DNA of 57,113 bases from JANPJV01 sp031425695 (GCA_031425695.1 JANPJV010000216.1:1-57113), one strand, 5' to 3'; positions 17,799 through 27,078 are shown, numbered from the stretch's first letter. Translations and numbers: made by a program. Notes: a model not told the origin generated them from the letters alone.

Positions 17799-20354
17799 GT
17801 GCGCATTATTTTGCTGCTGTCGCTGTTGATCCTTTGCGGCGCGGCGCTTGCCTCACCTGAGCATGCGCAGCATGAGGCGCGATTGGTGCAGGGTACGTTC
17901 GACTCGTTGGCCGACAAACAATCTTTCCAGCGCGCCCTGGGACAGGCTTTTGCAGGCGAGGTCCGGATTTCTGCCGAAAACGTTGCCGCCGGCGACGGAG
18001 CGCCGGGCGATCAATTCGGCTTCTCGGTCGCGCTGTCTGGCGACACCGCGCTGGTGGGGGCGTTTCAAGACGATACGCCGGCAGGCGCCGCTGCTGGCTC
18101 GGCTTACGTTTTCACCCGTAGCGGCACGGCGTGGTTGCTGCAGGCCAAGCTCACCGCGGGCGATGGGGCGCCAAACGATCGCTTCGGCATCTCGGTCGCG
18201 CTGTCCGGCGACACCGCGCTGGTGGGGGCGTTCTTCGACGACACGCCGGCAGGCGTAGATGCCGGTTCCGCCTACGTTTTCACCCGCAGTGGCACGGCGT
18301 GGTCGCAACAGGCCAAGCTCACCGCCGGCAGCGATAGCTCGACGCTCGATTATTTCGGCCGCGGAGTCGCGCTGTCCGGCGACACCGCGTTGGTGGGGGC
18401 GCCTGGGGACGACACGCCAGCGGGCGCCAATGCCGGTTCAGCCTACGTGTTCACCCGCAGCGGCACGCTGTGGTCGCAGCAGCAGAGGCTCAACGCGGAC
18501 GTTGGCGCAGCGAACGACGGCTTCGGCAACTCGGTCGCGCTGTCCGGCGACACCGCGCTCGTGGGCGCCAACTTCGACGACACGTCGGCTGGTGTGGATG
18601 CCGGATCGGCCTACGTTTTCAACCGCAGCGGCACGCTGTGGTCGCAGCAGCAGATTCTCAACGCCAACGATGGCGCGACGGACGATGAGTTCGGCTCCTC
18701 GGTCGCGCTGTCGGGCGTTATTGCGCTGGTGGGCGCATCATTCGACGACACGCCGGCAGGCGCCGATGCCGGTTCGGCCTACGTTTTCGTCCGCGGCGCT
18801 ATATGGTTTCAGCAGGCCAAGCTCACCGCTGGCGACGGAGCAGCAGGCGATCAGCTCGGCTACTCGGTCGCCTTGTCCGGCGACACCGCGCTGGTTGGGG
18901 CGTACTTGGACGACACGCCGGCAGGCGCCGATGCCGGTTCGGCCTACGTCTTCACCCGTAGCGCCACGGTTTGGTCGCAGCAGGCCAAGCTCACCCCGGG
19001 CGATGGCGCGGCGGATGATCGCGTCGGCCTCTCGGTCGCGCTGTCCGACGACACCGCGCTGGTAGGGGCATACTTTGACGACACGCCGGCAGGCGAGAAG
19101 GCCGGTTCCGCCTCCACTTTCACCCGTAGCTTCACGGCGTGGTCGCAGCAGGCCCAGCTCACCGCCGGCGGCGATGGCGCGGCGAGCGATCTGTTCGGCT
19201 TCTCGGTCGCACTGTCCGGCGACACTGCGCTGGTGGGGACGAACTTCGACGACACGCCGGCTGGCGTCGACGCCGGTTCGGCCTACGTTTTTACCCGCAG
19301 CGGCACGATGTGGTCGCAGCAGGCCAAGCTTACCGCCGGCGACGGCGCTCCGGGCGATCAGTTCGGCCTGTCGGTCGCGCTTTCCGGCGACACCGCGCTG
19401 GTGGGGGCGTACTTGGACGACACGTCGGCCGGCGCCGATGCCGGTTCGGCCTACATTTTTACCCGCAGTGGCACGCTGTGGTCGCAGCAGGCCAAGCTCA
19501 TCGCGGGCGATGGCGCGTCGCCCGATCGCTTTGGCATCTCCGTCGCGCTGTCGGGCAACACTGCGCTAGTGGGGGCATATGTTGACGATACGCCGGCAGG
19601 CGGCGATGCCGGTTCAGCCTACATTTTCACCCGCAGCGGCACGTTGTGGTCGCAGCAGGCCAAGCTCACCGCGAGCGATGGCGCACCGATCGATCGCTTC
19701 GGCTTCTCAGCCGCGCTGACGGGCGACACCGCGCTGGTGGGGGCGTACTTGGACGATACGCCGGCAGGCGCCGACGCCGGTTCGGCCTACATTTTCACCC
19801 GCACCGGCATGTTGTGGTCGGAGCAGTCAAAGCTCACCGCGACCGACGGTGCACCGATTGATCGCTTCGGCATCTCCGTCGCACTGTCAGGCGACACCGC
19901 GCTGGTGGGGGCGTACTTGGACGATACGCCGGCAGGCGCCGATGCCGGTTCGGCCTACATTTTCACGCCCACCAGTACGTTGTGGTTCCAGCGGGCCAAG
20001 CTCAACGCGGGCGATGGCGCAGCGTCCGATCAGTTCGGCATCTCAGTCGCGCTGTCCGGCGATACGGCGCTGGTCGGGGCGTTTCTAGACGACACGCCTG
20101 CAGGCGCCGATGCCGGTTCAGCCTACACTTTCACCCGCAGCGGTACGCTTTGGTCGCAGCAGTCAAAGCTGACCGCCGGCGATGGCGCGGCGGGTGATGC
20201 GTTCGGCTACTCGGTCGCGCTGTCCGGCAACACCGCGCTGGTAGGGGCGTACGGTGACGACAGTGCCGTGACCGGCAACGAGGACCTTGGCTCGGCCTAT
20301 CTCTACATAGACAACGGCATCCTCTTCAAGGACGGATTCGAGAGCGTGCCGTGA
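17799..20354 (+). CDS. Secreted FG-GAP repeat protein, 14 near-identical units
   Basis: An 851-residue exported repeat protein starting at a GTG, with a signal peptide (RIILLLSLLILCGAALA). From residue 73 onward it is built of 13 full units and one partial unit of about 56 residues, each FG-x-SVALSGDTALVGA, then DDTPAG-x-DAGSAYVF, then TRSGTLWSQQAKL. This is the FG-GAP/integrin-alpha-like beta-propeller motif; fourteen blades could form two seven-bladed propellers. Some units are nearly identical at DNA level (168-base period), which suggests recent expansion or gene conversion. It ends LFKDGFESVP, so the Phe-x-Asp-Gly-Phe-Glu element lies three residues from the end. Family members commonly serve in adhesion or ligand binding; a specific role cannot be given. 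Confidence 0.92.
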   Translation: MRIILLLSLLILCGAALASPEHAQHEARLVQGTFDSLADKQSFQRALGQAFAGEVRISAENVAAGDGAPGDQFGFSVALSGDTALVGAFQDDTPAGAAAGSAYVFTRSGTAWLLQAKLTAGDGAPNDRFGISVALSGDTALVGAFFDDTPAGVDAGSAYVFTRSGTAWSQQAKLTAGSDSSTLDYFGRGVALSGDTALVGAPGDDTPAGANAGSAYVFTRSGTLWSQQQRLNADVGAANDGFGNSVALSGDTALVGANFDDTSAGVDAGSAYVFNRSGTLWSQQQILNANDGATDDEFGSSVALSGVIALVGASFDDTPAGADAGSAYVFVRGAIWFQQAKLTAGDGAAGDQLGYSVALSGDTALVGAYLDDTPAGADAGSAYVFTRSATVWSQQAKLTPGDGAADDRVGLSVALSDDTALVGAYFDDTPAGEKAGSASTFTRSFTAWSQQAQLTAGGDGAASDLFGFSVALSGDTALVGTNFDDTPAGVDAGSAYVFTRSGTMWSQQAKLTAGDGAPGDQFGLSVALSGDTALVGAYLDDTSAGADAGSAYIFTRSGTLWSQQAKLIAGDGASPDRFGISVALSGNTALVGAYVDDTPAGGDAGSAYIFTRSGTLWSQQAKLTASDGAPIDRFGFSAALTGDTALVGAYLDDTPAGADAGSAYIFTRTGMLWSEQSKLTATDGAPIDRFGISVALSGDTALVGAYLDDTPAGADAGSAYIFTPTSTLWFQRAKLNAGDGAASDQFGISVALSGDTALVGAFLDDTPAGADAGSAYTFTRSGTLWSQQSKLTAGDGAAGDAFGYSVALSGNTALVGAYGDDSAVTGNEDLGSAYLYIDNGILFKDGFESVP
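18015..20290 (+). repeat. 168-base coding tandem repeat
   Basis: Thirteen full units and one partial unit of about 168 bases encode the FG-GAP blades. Two units carry a single extra codon and one lacks a codon, so the reading frame is preserved throughout. The conserved core encodes SVALSGDTALVGA. Confidence 0.85.
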
Positions 20355-20484
20355 GTTGGCTCAAGCCCTGGGCGATGCGGCCCGCTTGATCGCTGGGCCG
20401 ATACGCTACCCCGGGAGCCAAGAACTACCGAAATTGCAGCCTAAGTTATTGATTACGTTCGATGGATTCAGGGGAGGAGTGAAG

Positions 20485-21375
20485 ATGAAGATGTGCAACA
20501 TTGCCGCGCGGTCGTTGATTGTCGTGTTGTCGATAGCCTGCTACGGCTGCAATGACGAATCGACGGGGAACGGGAATCCCGCCGAGAGCACGGCAGCTGC
20601 GGCGCCCAAGGCGGAGGCAAATCGCATCGTCGGCAGGGTCACGATGCCTGACGGCGCGCCGATCACGACGCCTGGTGCGTCGTTCTCCATCGGCGTGAGC
20701 GGCGTGAGTAGCGCCGGCGAGAAAGTCGGGTTCAGCCCGGCTGTCAAAGCGGACGGCACCTACTCGCAGAAGGTTCCCGACGGGAGTTACCAGATTCGCC
20801 ACGGCAAGATCACCGTGCCGTATCGCGACTTGAAGTTCAGCTTCGACCTCGAACCCCAGGGCACCTTGTTCGAGAATGATCGCGACTCGTCAGAGCCGAT
20901 CACCCAAGACTTCGTCTGGAGAACGACCGGACCCACGCGTCTTTACGGCGACGGGAAGCACGACCCCAACAACCACACCCACTGGCACGGGATGCAACTG
21001 GGCATGCAGTTCGCAGGCTATCGGGAAGACCTGAAAGCCGCGGCCGTCGCGCCGCCTGCAGGTACGAAGCTGGTCTTTACCCTCACGCCCGTTGCGGGAG
21101 CAAAAGGCATCGACGGAAGTGAACTCAAGACAGTGGTCATCGGACGCACCTGGGACCCGCAAAAGCTTACGCCCAACGACGACCTCAACGACTTCCTCGC
21201 GGGCGACTACGACCTGACCGGCGTCGCCACATTTCCCGACGGCTCGACCAGGACCATCGTCTTTCAAGGCGCCGGCAACTACCCGAACTTCGTCAAGGTC
21301 GGCAAGGCGACCCTGGACGCTGACAACATCATCGGCGGGATGTGGAAGCAGCCATTCAGTTGGGGACTGGAGTGA
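20485..21375 (+). CDS. Predicted lipoprotein with HTHWHGM motif
   Basis: A 296-residue exported protein of no family I can name. The start at the ATG in MKMCNIAARSL is chosen because a strong GGGGAGGA site lies 7-14 bases upstream; the open frame extends further upstream without a plausible signal. The N-terminus ends in LSIACYGCNDES, which fits a lipoprotein signal with a lipidated cysteine after SIA or CYG. Residues about 45-130 resemble a carboxypeptidase-regulatory-like beta-sandwich (GRVTMPDGAPITTPG and DGTYSQKVPDGSYQI). A histidine-rich motif, NNHTHWHGMQLG, could bind metal. It follows the FG-GAP gene by 130 bases on the same strand. Function unknown. Confidence 0.8.
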   Translation: MKMCNIAARSLIVVLSIACYGCNDESTGNGNPAESTAAAAPKAEANRIVGRVTMPDGAPITTPGASFSIGVSGVSSAGEKVGFSPAVKADGTYSQKVPDGSYQIRHGKITVPYRDLKFSFDLEPQGTLFENDRDSSEPITQDFVWRTTGPTRLYGDGKHDPNNHTHWHGMQLGMQFAGYREDLKAAAVAPPAGTKLVFTLTPVAGAKGIDGSELKTVVIGRTWDPQKLTPNDDLNDFLAGDYDLTGVATFPDGSTRTIVFQGAGNYPNFVKVGKATLDADNIIGGMWKQPFSWGLE

Positions 21376-21470
21376 GCTCGCCACAGATGCCAAAGACTTA
21401 AGGTCAGAGTCAAGTTTCGTGTGCACGCGCACCGCGTTACCCGCTTTACCGATTCACCAGAGAAACGCCC

Positions 21471-21590
21471 GTGTTTAAGATCAGCCTTATTGCCGATCAC
21501 CTCGGTCAAGTCGGGTTCAAGCGCGGTATTGAGCTCCGAATCATGGTTGAGAACGTCGTTATCCTGTTCGGTGCGGGGGAGGCACCATGA
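21471..21590 (+). CDS. Possible 39-residue ORF, coupled to a short downstream frame
   Basis: A GTG-started frame encodes VFKISLIADHLGQVGFKRGI and continues to GAGEAP. Its TGA overlaps an ATG (21587) that is preceded by a strong GGGGGAGG site, the arrangement of translational coupling. The downstream frame (MIPAESIERIPGKGAF) soon runs antisense into the FG-GAP gene ending at 21701, so it may be a truncated remnant. No homology recognised. The rest of 21376-21700 shows nothing else. Confidence 0.2.
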   Translation: MFKISLIADHLGQVGFKRGIELRIMVENVVILFGAGEAP

Positions 21591-21700
21591 TTCCCGCAGA
21601 GTCGATCGAAAGGATTCCTGGAAAGGGCGCTTTCAGGAAGGCCGGTATTCCCAATTCCTCAGGCCAAGCTCCTTCGGACGAGCGCACGGCGCAATCGGCA

Positions 21701-23299
21701 TCACTCGAAGCGGCTGGCGAAAATTGGATCAGGCCGAGGCGCGCTGGAAAAGCCATAGAGCACCTGGACCGCACCCTGGCTGCCGCCCACGCTGTCCTCA
21801 CCGGGGATTCCGATGACCAGATCATCGACCCCGTTGCCGTCAAAATCGCCACTCCCCAGGCCCGCGCCGAAAAAATCGAGCGAGGTCGGGCTGCCGGGAA
21901 TTGCCGTGACGCCCTGGTGCCAGATCTGCGCCCCGCTGATGGTCAAGCCGGATGCTTGTCCATAGAGCACGACGACTTTGCCGGCGGAATTGCTGCTCCC
22001 GTCCACCGCGCCCGGCGCACCCATGGCGAGATCGGCAAAGCCGTCATCGTTGAAATCGCCGACCGCCAGCGCCGACCCCATCACCGTCGGCGAGCCGGGC
22101 GAACTGATGCCAAATTGAACCGCGTCGAAGCTCAAGCTGGCATCGAAGCCGTTGACACCGCCACTGGAGCGGCCATTGCGCACCACGACTGACCCGTCGT
22201 TGAAGCCCCCGCCGATGTCTTCAAAGGGCAGGCCGATGACCAGGTCGTCATCTCCATCAGCGTCGAAGTCGCCCGCCGCAAGTACGCTGCCCAGTGCGTC
22301 GCCGGCCTCATTGACGCCGGGCACCCCAGCCGTTTCCTGATCGAAGGTGAGGGTGCCGCCGCTGCCGAAGGGCACGGCTGACCCGTACATGACGGTCACC
22401 GCGCCGACGCTGTCGATCCCAGCGGTGTCTTCACCCGGCGCTCCGATGGCGATGTCCTTGATCCCATCATTGTCGAAGTCACCGATCGCGAGCGCTGCTC
22501 CGAAATTGTCGCCACTTTCGATCTGAGAGACGTTGTCCTGATCCTGGTTGAAGCGCCCTACACGCCCCTCCAGCGGCTCCGAGCTGCTCGCGCGACGAAT
22601 GTCGATGGAGCCGCCCCGATCCACAAAGAGTCCGGGTGAATCGAAGATGACACCTCCGATCAATTCATGCAGCGAGCCCCCCAGCGAAACCACATCGCCG
22701 ATCGCGAGTGCAGCGGCGTAATGGTCATTGGATTGTGGACCGTTGTCCCCGGTTTCATCCGAACGCGGCAGGAACACGGCGCCAGTGCTGGTAAGGCCGG
22801 CTGCGTTGCCGCGCAACATGGTGACGGCGCCGACGTTGAAGAGCACCGGATCGCCCAGCGCCTCGTTCTCTGCCCCGATGACCAGTTCGTCGCAACTATC
22901 ACTGCTGAGCTTGCCGGCAGCGAGCTTCGAACCAAAACGGTCATGGTCCTCAGATCCGCCGGGAACGCCGGGGGAGGACTGCGTCCATTGCTGCGCCCCC
23001 GTTGTCGACAGGCCCGCAACACTGCCGTAGAGCACCACCACTGCGCCGGCGTCAATCGCGCCGTTGGCGGTCACATTGGGACTGCCGATCGCCACATCGT
23101 CGAAGCCATCACAGTCAAAATCCCCGATCGCCAGGGCTTCTGCGAAACTGCGATCCGAGTTGGGCGGGGTTGCAACAGCAATTGTGCCCACTTCGAATAG
23201 CCGATTATTGGTGACGTCGAGCTGTGCGAATGCGCTTCCGGCCGGGGTCAGCAGCAACGCTGCCGACAGTGCACGGCGGAGATTTCGAGAAAGTTTCAT
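21701..23299 (-). CDS. Secreted FG-GAP protein, seven-bladed propeller
   Basis: A 532-residue exported protein. The ATG of MKLSRNLRRALSAALLL is chosen because it begins a good signal peptide (cleavage near GSAFA) and has GGAG 8 bases upstream; the frame runs 60 codons further without such features. Seven FG-GAP units are visible: five with calcium-type loops (GDFDCDGFDD, GDFDNDGIKD, GDFDADGDDD, GDFNDDGFAD, GDFDGNGVDD), each followed by (V/L/I)-A/V-IG-x-P, and two degenerate ones. Seven blades match an integrin-alpha-like propeller. The chain ends DPIFASRFE, a variant of the Phe-Glu C-terminal element shared by several secreted proteins here. It is divergent from the tRNA methyltransferase gene. 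Confidence 0.9.
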   Translation of the reverse strand: MKLSRNLRRALSAALLLTPAGSAFAQLDVTNNRLFEVGTIAVATPPNSDRSFAEALAIGDFDCDGFDDVAIGSPNVTANGAIDAGAVVVLYGSVAGLSTTGAQQWTQSSPGVPGGSEDHDRFGSKLAAGKLSSDSCDELVIGAENEALGDPVLFNVGAVTMLRGNAAGLTSTGAVFLPRSDETGDNGPQSNDHYAAALAIGDVVSLGGSLHELIGGVIFDSPGLFVDRGGSIDIRRASSSEPLEGRVGRFNQDQDNVSQIESGDNFGAALAIGDFDNDGIKDIAIGAPGEDTAGIDSVGAVTVMYGSAVPFGSGGTLTFDQETAGVPGVNEAGDALGSVLAAGDFDADGDDDLVIGLPFEDIGGGFNDGSVVVRNGRSSGGVNGFDASLSFDAVQFGISSPGSPTVMGSALAVGDFNDDGFADLAMGAPGAVDGSSNSAGKVVVLYGQASGLTISGAQIWHQGVTAIPGSPTSLDFFGAGLGSGDFDGNGVDDLVIGIPGEDSVGGSQGAVQVLYGFSSAPRPDPIFASRFE

Positions 23300-23445
23300 G
23301 GTCGACTCCAAGCCCGCACGCGGGGCGACCTCCAGCAAAACCCGGTGTGGGCAACCGACCCGCCAACCTGGAGTGGCTGCCCGTGTCCCAAACACATCAT
23401 CCCGATTCCTCACCTGTCCCAATTCCTCTTCGAGAATGAGATTCC

Positions 23446-24039
23446 ATGCGAACCTTCGTACTGCGTGCACGAGCGGCACCCACGGACAGCAAGAAGCTCC
23501 TGGCTGCCGTCGGCCAGGAAGCCCATACCGAAATCCTGGCGCATACGCTGATGAACGCGATCTTCGTGGCGCAATCTCATCGCGCGGATGTAGTGGTCTA
23601 CCTGGTGCTGGAAAGCACGTCCGATTTTTCCCGCACGATCCGCTTCGAAGCCAACGCCTTGCACAACATCGGCGGCTTCGACGAGCGCGCGCTGCTCTGC
23701 AAGGTCGCGAAGGCGCTGGATGCGTCCGACGGGATGGGCAAGGATGCGACGCGGCCGGTGGAGTCGGGCGTCACGGTGCGTACGGTGGCCTTCGAGAGGC
23801 TGGTGCAGGAACTGGCCGCAGACCACCAGCTGTTCGTGATGGACCGAAAAGGCACGTCGATTCGCGAGCAGGTGTTCGCGGGTAACCCGTGCTTCTTGCT
23901 GACCGACCATATCCCGATGCCGAAGAAGACATTCCACAGCCTCGAGCGGCTGGGGGCGAAGAAGATTACGCTGGGGTCGAAGATGTTGTTCGCTTCCCAA
24001 TGCGTGGTGTTGATCCACCACGAGCTGGACGAGCGTTAG
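23446..24039 (+). CDS. trmY: tRNA pseudouridine-54 N1-methyltransferase family protein
   Basis: A 197-residue cytoplasmic SPOUT-type methyltransferase of the TrmY family (formerly DUF358), which methylates N1 of pseudouridine 54 in tRNA in archaea using S-adenosylmethionine. Recognisable features are the N-terminal MRTFVLRARAAPTD, the central VVVYLVLES, the conserved TIRFEANALHNIGGFDERA, and the C-terminal LGSKMLFASQCVVLIHHELD that lies in the knot region. Length fits the family. It is the only obvious housekeeping-type enzyme in this stretch. Bacterial members occur but are sporadic, and pseudouridine 54 in bacteria is usually ribothymidine, so its true substrate in this organism is open. 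A divergent promoter region of 146 bases separates it from the FG-GAP gene. Confidence 0.9.
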   Translation: MRTFVLRARAAPTDSKKLLAAVGQEAHTEILAHTLMNAIFVAQSHRADVVVYLVLESTSDFSRTIRFEANALHNIGGFDERALLCKVAKALDASDGMGKDATRPVESGVTVRTVAFERLVQELAADHQLFVMDRKGTSIREQVFAGNPCFLLTDHIPMPKKTFHSLERLGAKKITLGSKMLFASQCVVLIHHELDER

Positions 24040-24212
24040 CAACAAAACCGGGTGAGCAACCGCGCGATCCATGCTGGCGTTCAATTTCGCAACATGCTGT
24101 CCGGCGCCGAACACTTTGACCGCGCGCAATCCGCAAGCGAGTGATCAATCGGCGATCGCGCATTGGCATTGGCCTTGCAATCCGTCCTGACCCTGAATGC
24201 GGCGACACGACC

Positions 24213-26642
24213 ATGGATTGGCTGGACCTGCGATTCGCGCTCCGCCAGTTTGTGCGGCGTCCCGGGGCGACGGTCACGATGCTCGTGGTCCTGTCAATCG
24301 GCATGGCAGTGTCGGCGACCCTGTTCTCCTTCGCCAAGGGATTCGCGCTCGAACCGGCGCCCGGCATCGAACGCGCCCACGACTTGGTGCGCATCCGTGG
24401 CAAGATTTCCAAGCCGCACGGGATATATGCGCGACTTTTCACGCGCGAAGAGCTCGATGCTCAGATCGCCTCAACCTCGGTGTTCGCGAAGGTCGCCGGA
24501 TGGACGGAGGCCGTTGTAGCGGTCGAACGGCAAGGCGCGGCGGATCCGGACTGGGTGGAGGCGAGCTTCGTCACCGACGGCTATTTTGACGTCCTGGACG
24601 TGCGCACTGTCGCAGGGCCCGGCTTGCCGCCGGCGCGCGACCGCTCCAGCGAGCTCGTGGCGGTCATGTCGCGTGCGCTGCGCGAGCGGCATTTCGCTAC
24701 GGACGCAGACGCCGTCGGGGCCACGCTCAAGGTCGCCGGGCAGCCAGTCACGATTGTCGGCGTCTCGCCACCGGGCTTTGCCGGCGCCGATGGCGGCGAT
24801 GCACATCAACTCTGGCTGCCCGACGCCGCACGTCCCGTGCTGTCGCCCTCTGCCAACGCGCCGCTGTATGCCGCTGCGGCGCGCCTCCTGCCCGGCGTAA
24901 ACCAGGAGCATGCCAGCGCCGCCATGGCCACGCTGGCCACGAATGCAGACGTCGGTGCGCCCGTGCCGGACGACCCGCGGGAGACGCGCTCGACTGATGT
25001 CGTGTCGATGACGACGTACAGCGCTGACCCGGATTTCGAACGCGAGGCCAAGGCGGCCATGACGATGTTGTCCTTGCTCGGGCTCGTGGTGCTGTTGATC
25101 ACCGGGACCAATACCAGCGCGCTGCAGACCGGCATTGCCATGACCCGCGGCCGCGAAATCGCCATGCGCCTGTCGCTCGGCGCTTCGCGCGGGCGCGTGC
25201 TGCGGCAACTGCTCACCGAAAACGCCTTGCTCGGGATCGTCGCCGGCGCACTGGCGTTGACGTTATTGCTGCTGGTGGAAAAGTTCGCCATGCAGTACCT
25301 GCCTTCCGTCCCGTTGAAGGTCGGTCTCGACTCCGCGGCGGTCGTATTCACACTGTCCATCGGACTGACGGTGGGCGTGCTGTCGGGCCTGTCACCTGCG
25401 CTGTATGCAACGGGCGTCAGCGTCGCCAGCACCCTGAAGGCGAACGCCGGCGGGACGGCCGAGCGGCGCGGCCGCCTGCAGCGCGGGCTGGTGGTGGCGC
25501 AGGTCATGCTCACGCAGCCGCTGCTCGTGCTGTTGACGGCGATGACGCTGGTGCTCGTCGGGGCATACCAGCGCGAAGCGGTGCAGGACCTGTCCCACCA
25601 ATTGGTCCATTTGCGCATGCGCGCCGCGGACGCCGGTGTTGGCACGGTCGATCCGACGCGCGAGACGGCGCAGATCGCCCAGCGGCTCGAAGCCCTGCCG
25701 GGCATTGCGCGCGCGATCCCGCATCCGGCCATCGAATACGGCGTCGACGACTACCAGGCAGAAGCCTCGCAGGTTCCCGCGGGCGCCTTCGAGCTTCATG
25801 TCCACGTGATCGCGCAGGGGTGGTTCGAGACGATGGACCAGCCGGTGCTCGTCGGGCGCCAATTCGAGGCCACCGATGCGGCGCCGCTCGACGCGCTGCA
25901 CGAGCGGCCGATCGTCATTGGCGAGGACCTGGCTGCGAAACTGTGGCCGGGCGCGTCGCCGTTGGGCCGACGACTGGCGCCGCCGCCGCATGTGAAAAAG
26001 CCGCCGCTGGTCGTGGTCGGTATCGTTGCAACGCGCCCGGGCACGCAAGCGCGTCCGGGCGATCCGTTCGTGGTGTACGCGCTGGCGCCGTTGGACGCGA
26101 AGCAGATCTCCCTGCTGGTGCGACTGCGTGGAGATGCCGCCACCTCCATCGACGAGATCCGCACTGCACTCCATCAGGCGACGCCGCATCTAGGCGTCGT
26201 CGAGTTGCGCACCCAGGCCGATCTGCAAAACGAAGGCCGTGCAGAGTTACTCGACGGAATCGGGGCCTTGGCCGTCCTCGGTCTGCTGGCATTGGGAATC
26301 GCGGCAATCGGTCTGTACGCCGTCGTGGCGTTCGCGGTGACCCAGCGGACGGGCGAGATCGCCGTCCGCATGGCCATCGGCGCGCGCCCGGGACAAGTCG
26401 TGCGGCGTTCGATGGGCGACGGCCTGCGCCTTACCGCGATCGGGCTTGCTATCGTCCTGCCGGCCAGCCTGCTCGGCCTCGCCGTCATCTCCGCCATGCC
26501 GCAGACGCTGCCTCCAGTCCCGCTGTGGCAAGTGGCCGCCATCGCGATGCTCAGCATCTCGGCCATCGCGGCGGCCGCCACCTTTATCCCCTCCAGGCGC
26601 GCCGCCCGCGTCCAGCCAGCGCGGGTGCTGGGCGGGGAGTAG
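24213..26642 (+). CDS. MacB/FtsX-like ABC transporter permease, orphan type
   Basis: An 809-residue inner-membrane permease with two FtsX/MacB-type halves. MDWLDLRFALRQFVRRPGAT begins the first cytoplasmic helix, followed by a transmembrane helix (TMLVVLSIGMAVSATLFSF), a MacB-like periplasmic domain, and the first FtsX core with the signature RGREIAMRLSLGASRGRVLR. The second periplasmic domain and core carry QRTGEIAVRMAIGARPGQV. The duplicated layout with no ATPase gene beside it matches the orphan duplicated permease class (ADOP) common in Acidobacteria. It must use an ATPase encoded elsewhere, or act without one. The ATG at 24213 gives the family's normal N-terminus; an earlier in-frame start adds 24 unlikely residues. 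It lies downstream of the trmY-like gene but is probably not co-regulated. Confidence 0.92.
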   Translation: MDWLDLRFALRQFVRRPGATVTMLVVLSIGMAVSATLFSFAKGFALEPAPGIERAHDLVRIRGKISKPHGIYARLFTREELDAQIASTSVFAKVAGWTEAVVAVERQGAADPDWVEASFVTDGYFDVLDVRTVAGPGLPPARDRSSELVAVMSRALRERHFATDADAVGATLKVAGQPVTIVGVSPPGFAGADGGDAHQLWLPDAARPVLSPSANAPLYAAAARLLPGVNQEHASAAMATLATNADVGAPVPDDPRETRSTDVVSMTTYSADPDFEREAKAAMTMLSLLGLVVLLITGTNTSALQTGIAMTRGREIAMRLSLGASRGRVLRQLLTENALLGIVAGALALTLLLLVEKFAMQYLPSVPLKVGLDSAAVVFTLSIGLTVGVLSGLSPALYATGVSVASTLKANAGGTAERRGRLQRGLVVAQVMLTQPLLVLLTAMTLVLVGAYQREAVQDLSHQLVHLRMRAADAGVGTVDPTRETAQIAQRLEALPGIARAIPHPAIEYGVDDYQAEASQVPAGAFELHVHVIAQGWFETMDQPVLVGRQFEATDAAPLDALHERPIVIGEDLAAKLWPGASPLGRRLAPPPHVKKPPLVVVGIVATRPGTQARPGDPFVVYALAPLDAKQISLLVRLRGDAATSIDEIRTALHQATPHLGVVELRTQADLQNEGRAELLDGIGALAVLGLLALGIAAIGLYAVVAFAVTQRTGEIAVRMAIGARPGQVVRRSMGDGLRLTAIGLAIVLPASLLGLAVISAMPQTLPPVPLWQVAAIAMLSISAIAAAATFIPSRRAARVQPARVLGGE

Positions 26643-26860
26643 AACAACATCCCGCCGGAGCGTCACAAAGCTCCATGGCGATGCGTCGCCGAAGGGCAGG
26701 GTGGGCCCCTGTCTTCCAGTCAAATCCGTTGGCAGACAGCAGGTTCGTCGCTGCGGGGAGATCGGCGAACCATTGATCGAACGTGACCGTCGGATTGAAG
26801 ATCAAATCGTCGGAAGCGGCTGTGGGCTAAGGAACCTGTGAACAACTCAGAGGCTCCGCG

Positions 26861-27013
26861 CGGCACATGGATTTGCCGCCATTTTCGATGACGCAAGTCA
26901 TTGAAAATGAAGGGAAACAAAAACCACGCTTTTTGTAGAGCGTGTCGGAACAAGGCCAGGATGGACTTGTTCCGACCTTCCCCAATGGTAATTTTTGAAT
27001 TCCTTGCCATTGG
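26861..27013. ncRNA. Cluster of five consecutive hairpins upstream of the BNR protein
   Basis: Five stem-loops follow one another: 26861-26878 (CGGCA/TGCCG), 26881-26908 (ATTTTCGATGAC paired with GTCATTGAAAAT around a GCAA tetraloop, 12 bp with one G-U), 26925-26944 (CACGCT/AGCGTG), 26944-26976 (GTCGGAACAAG/CTTGTTCCGAC, 11 bp) and 26982-27013 (CCAATGGTAA/TTGCCATTGG with one wobble). The block is more AT-rich than its surroundings and ends 65 bases before the ATG of the BNR gene. It could be a structured leader, a small RNA or a string of terminators for the permease gene. No known RNA family recognised. Confidence 0.5.
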
Positions 27014-27078
27014 CGCAGATAGGGCCCCTGTCCTCGTGCGCTAAGCTCGACGCGTTACCATCACGCAAAGGGGCGTGG

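Noticed and set aside
17309..17917. Several short frames in the gap before the FG-GAP gene
   Set aside because: Cys/Arg/Ser-rich products without domains or starts; typical of non-coding GC-rich DNA.
26720..27010. 96-codon minus-strand gene upstream of the BNR gene
   Set aside because: It runs through the hairpin cluster, lacks a ribosome-binding site and resembles no family.
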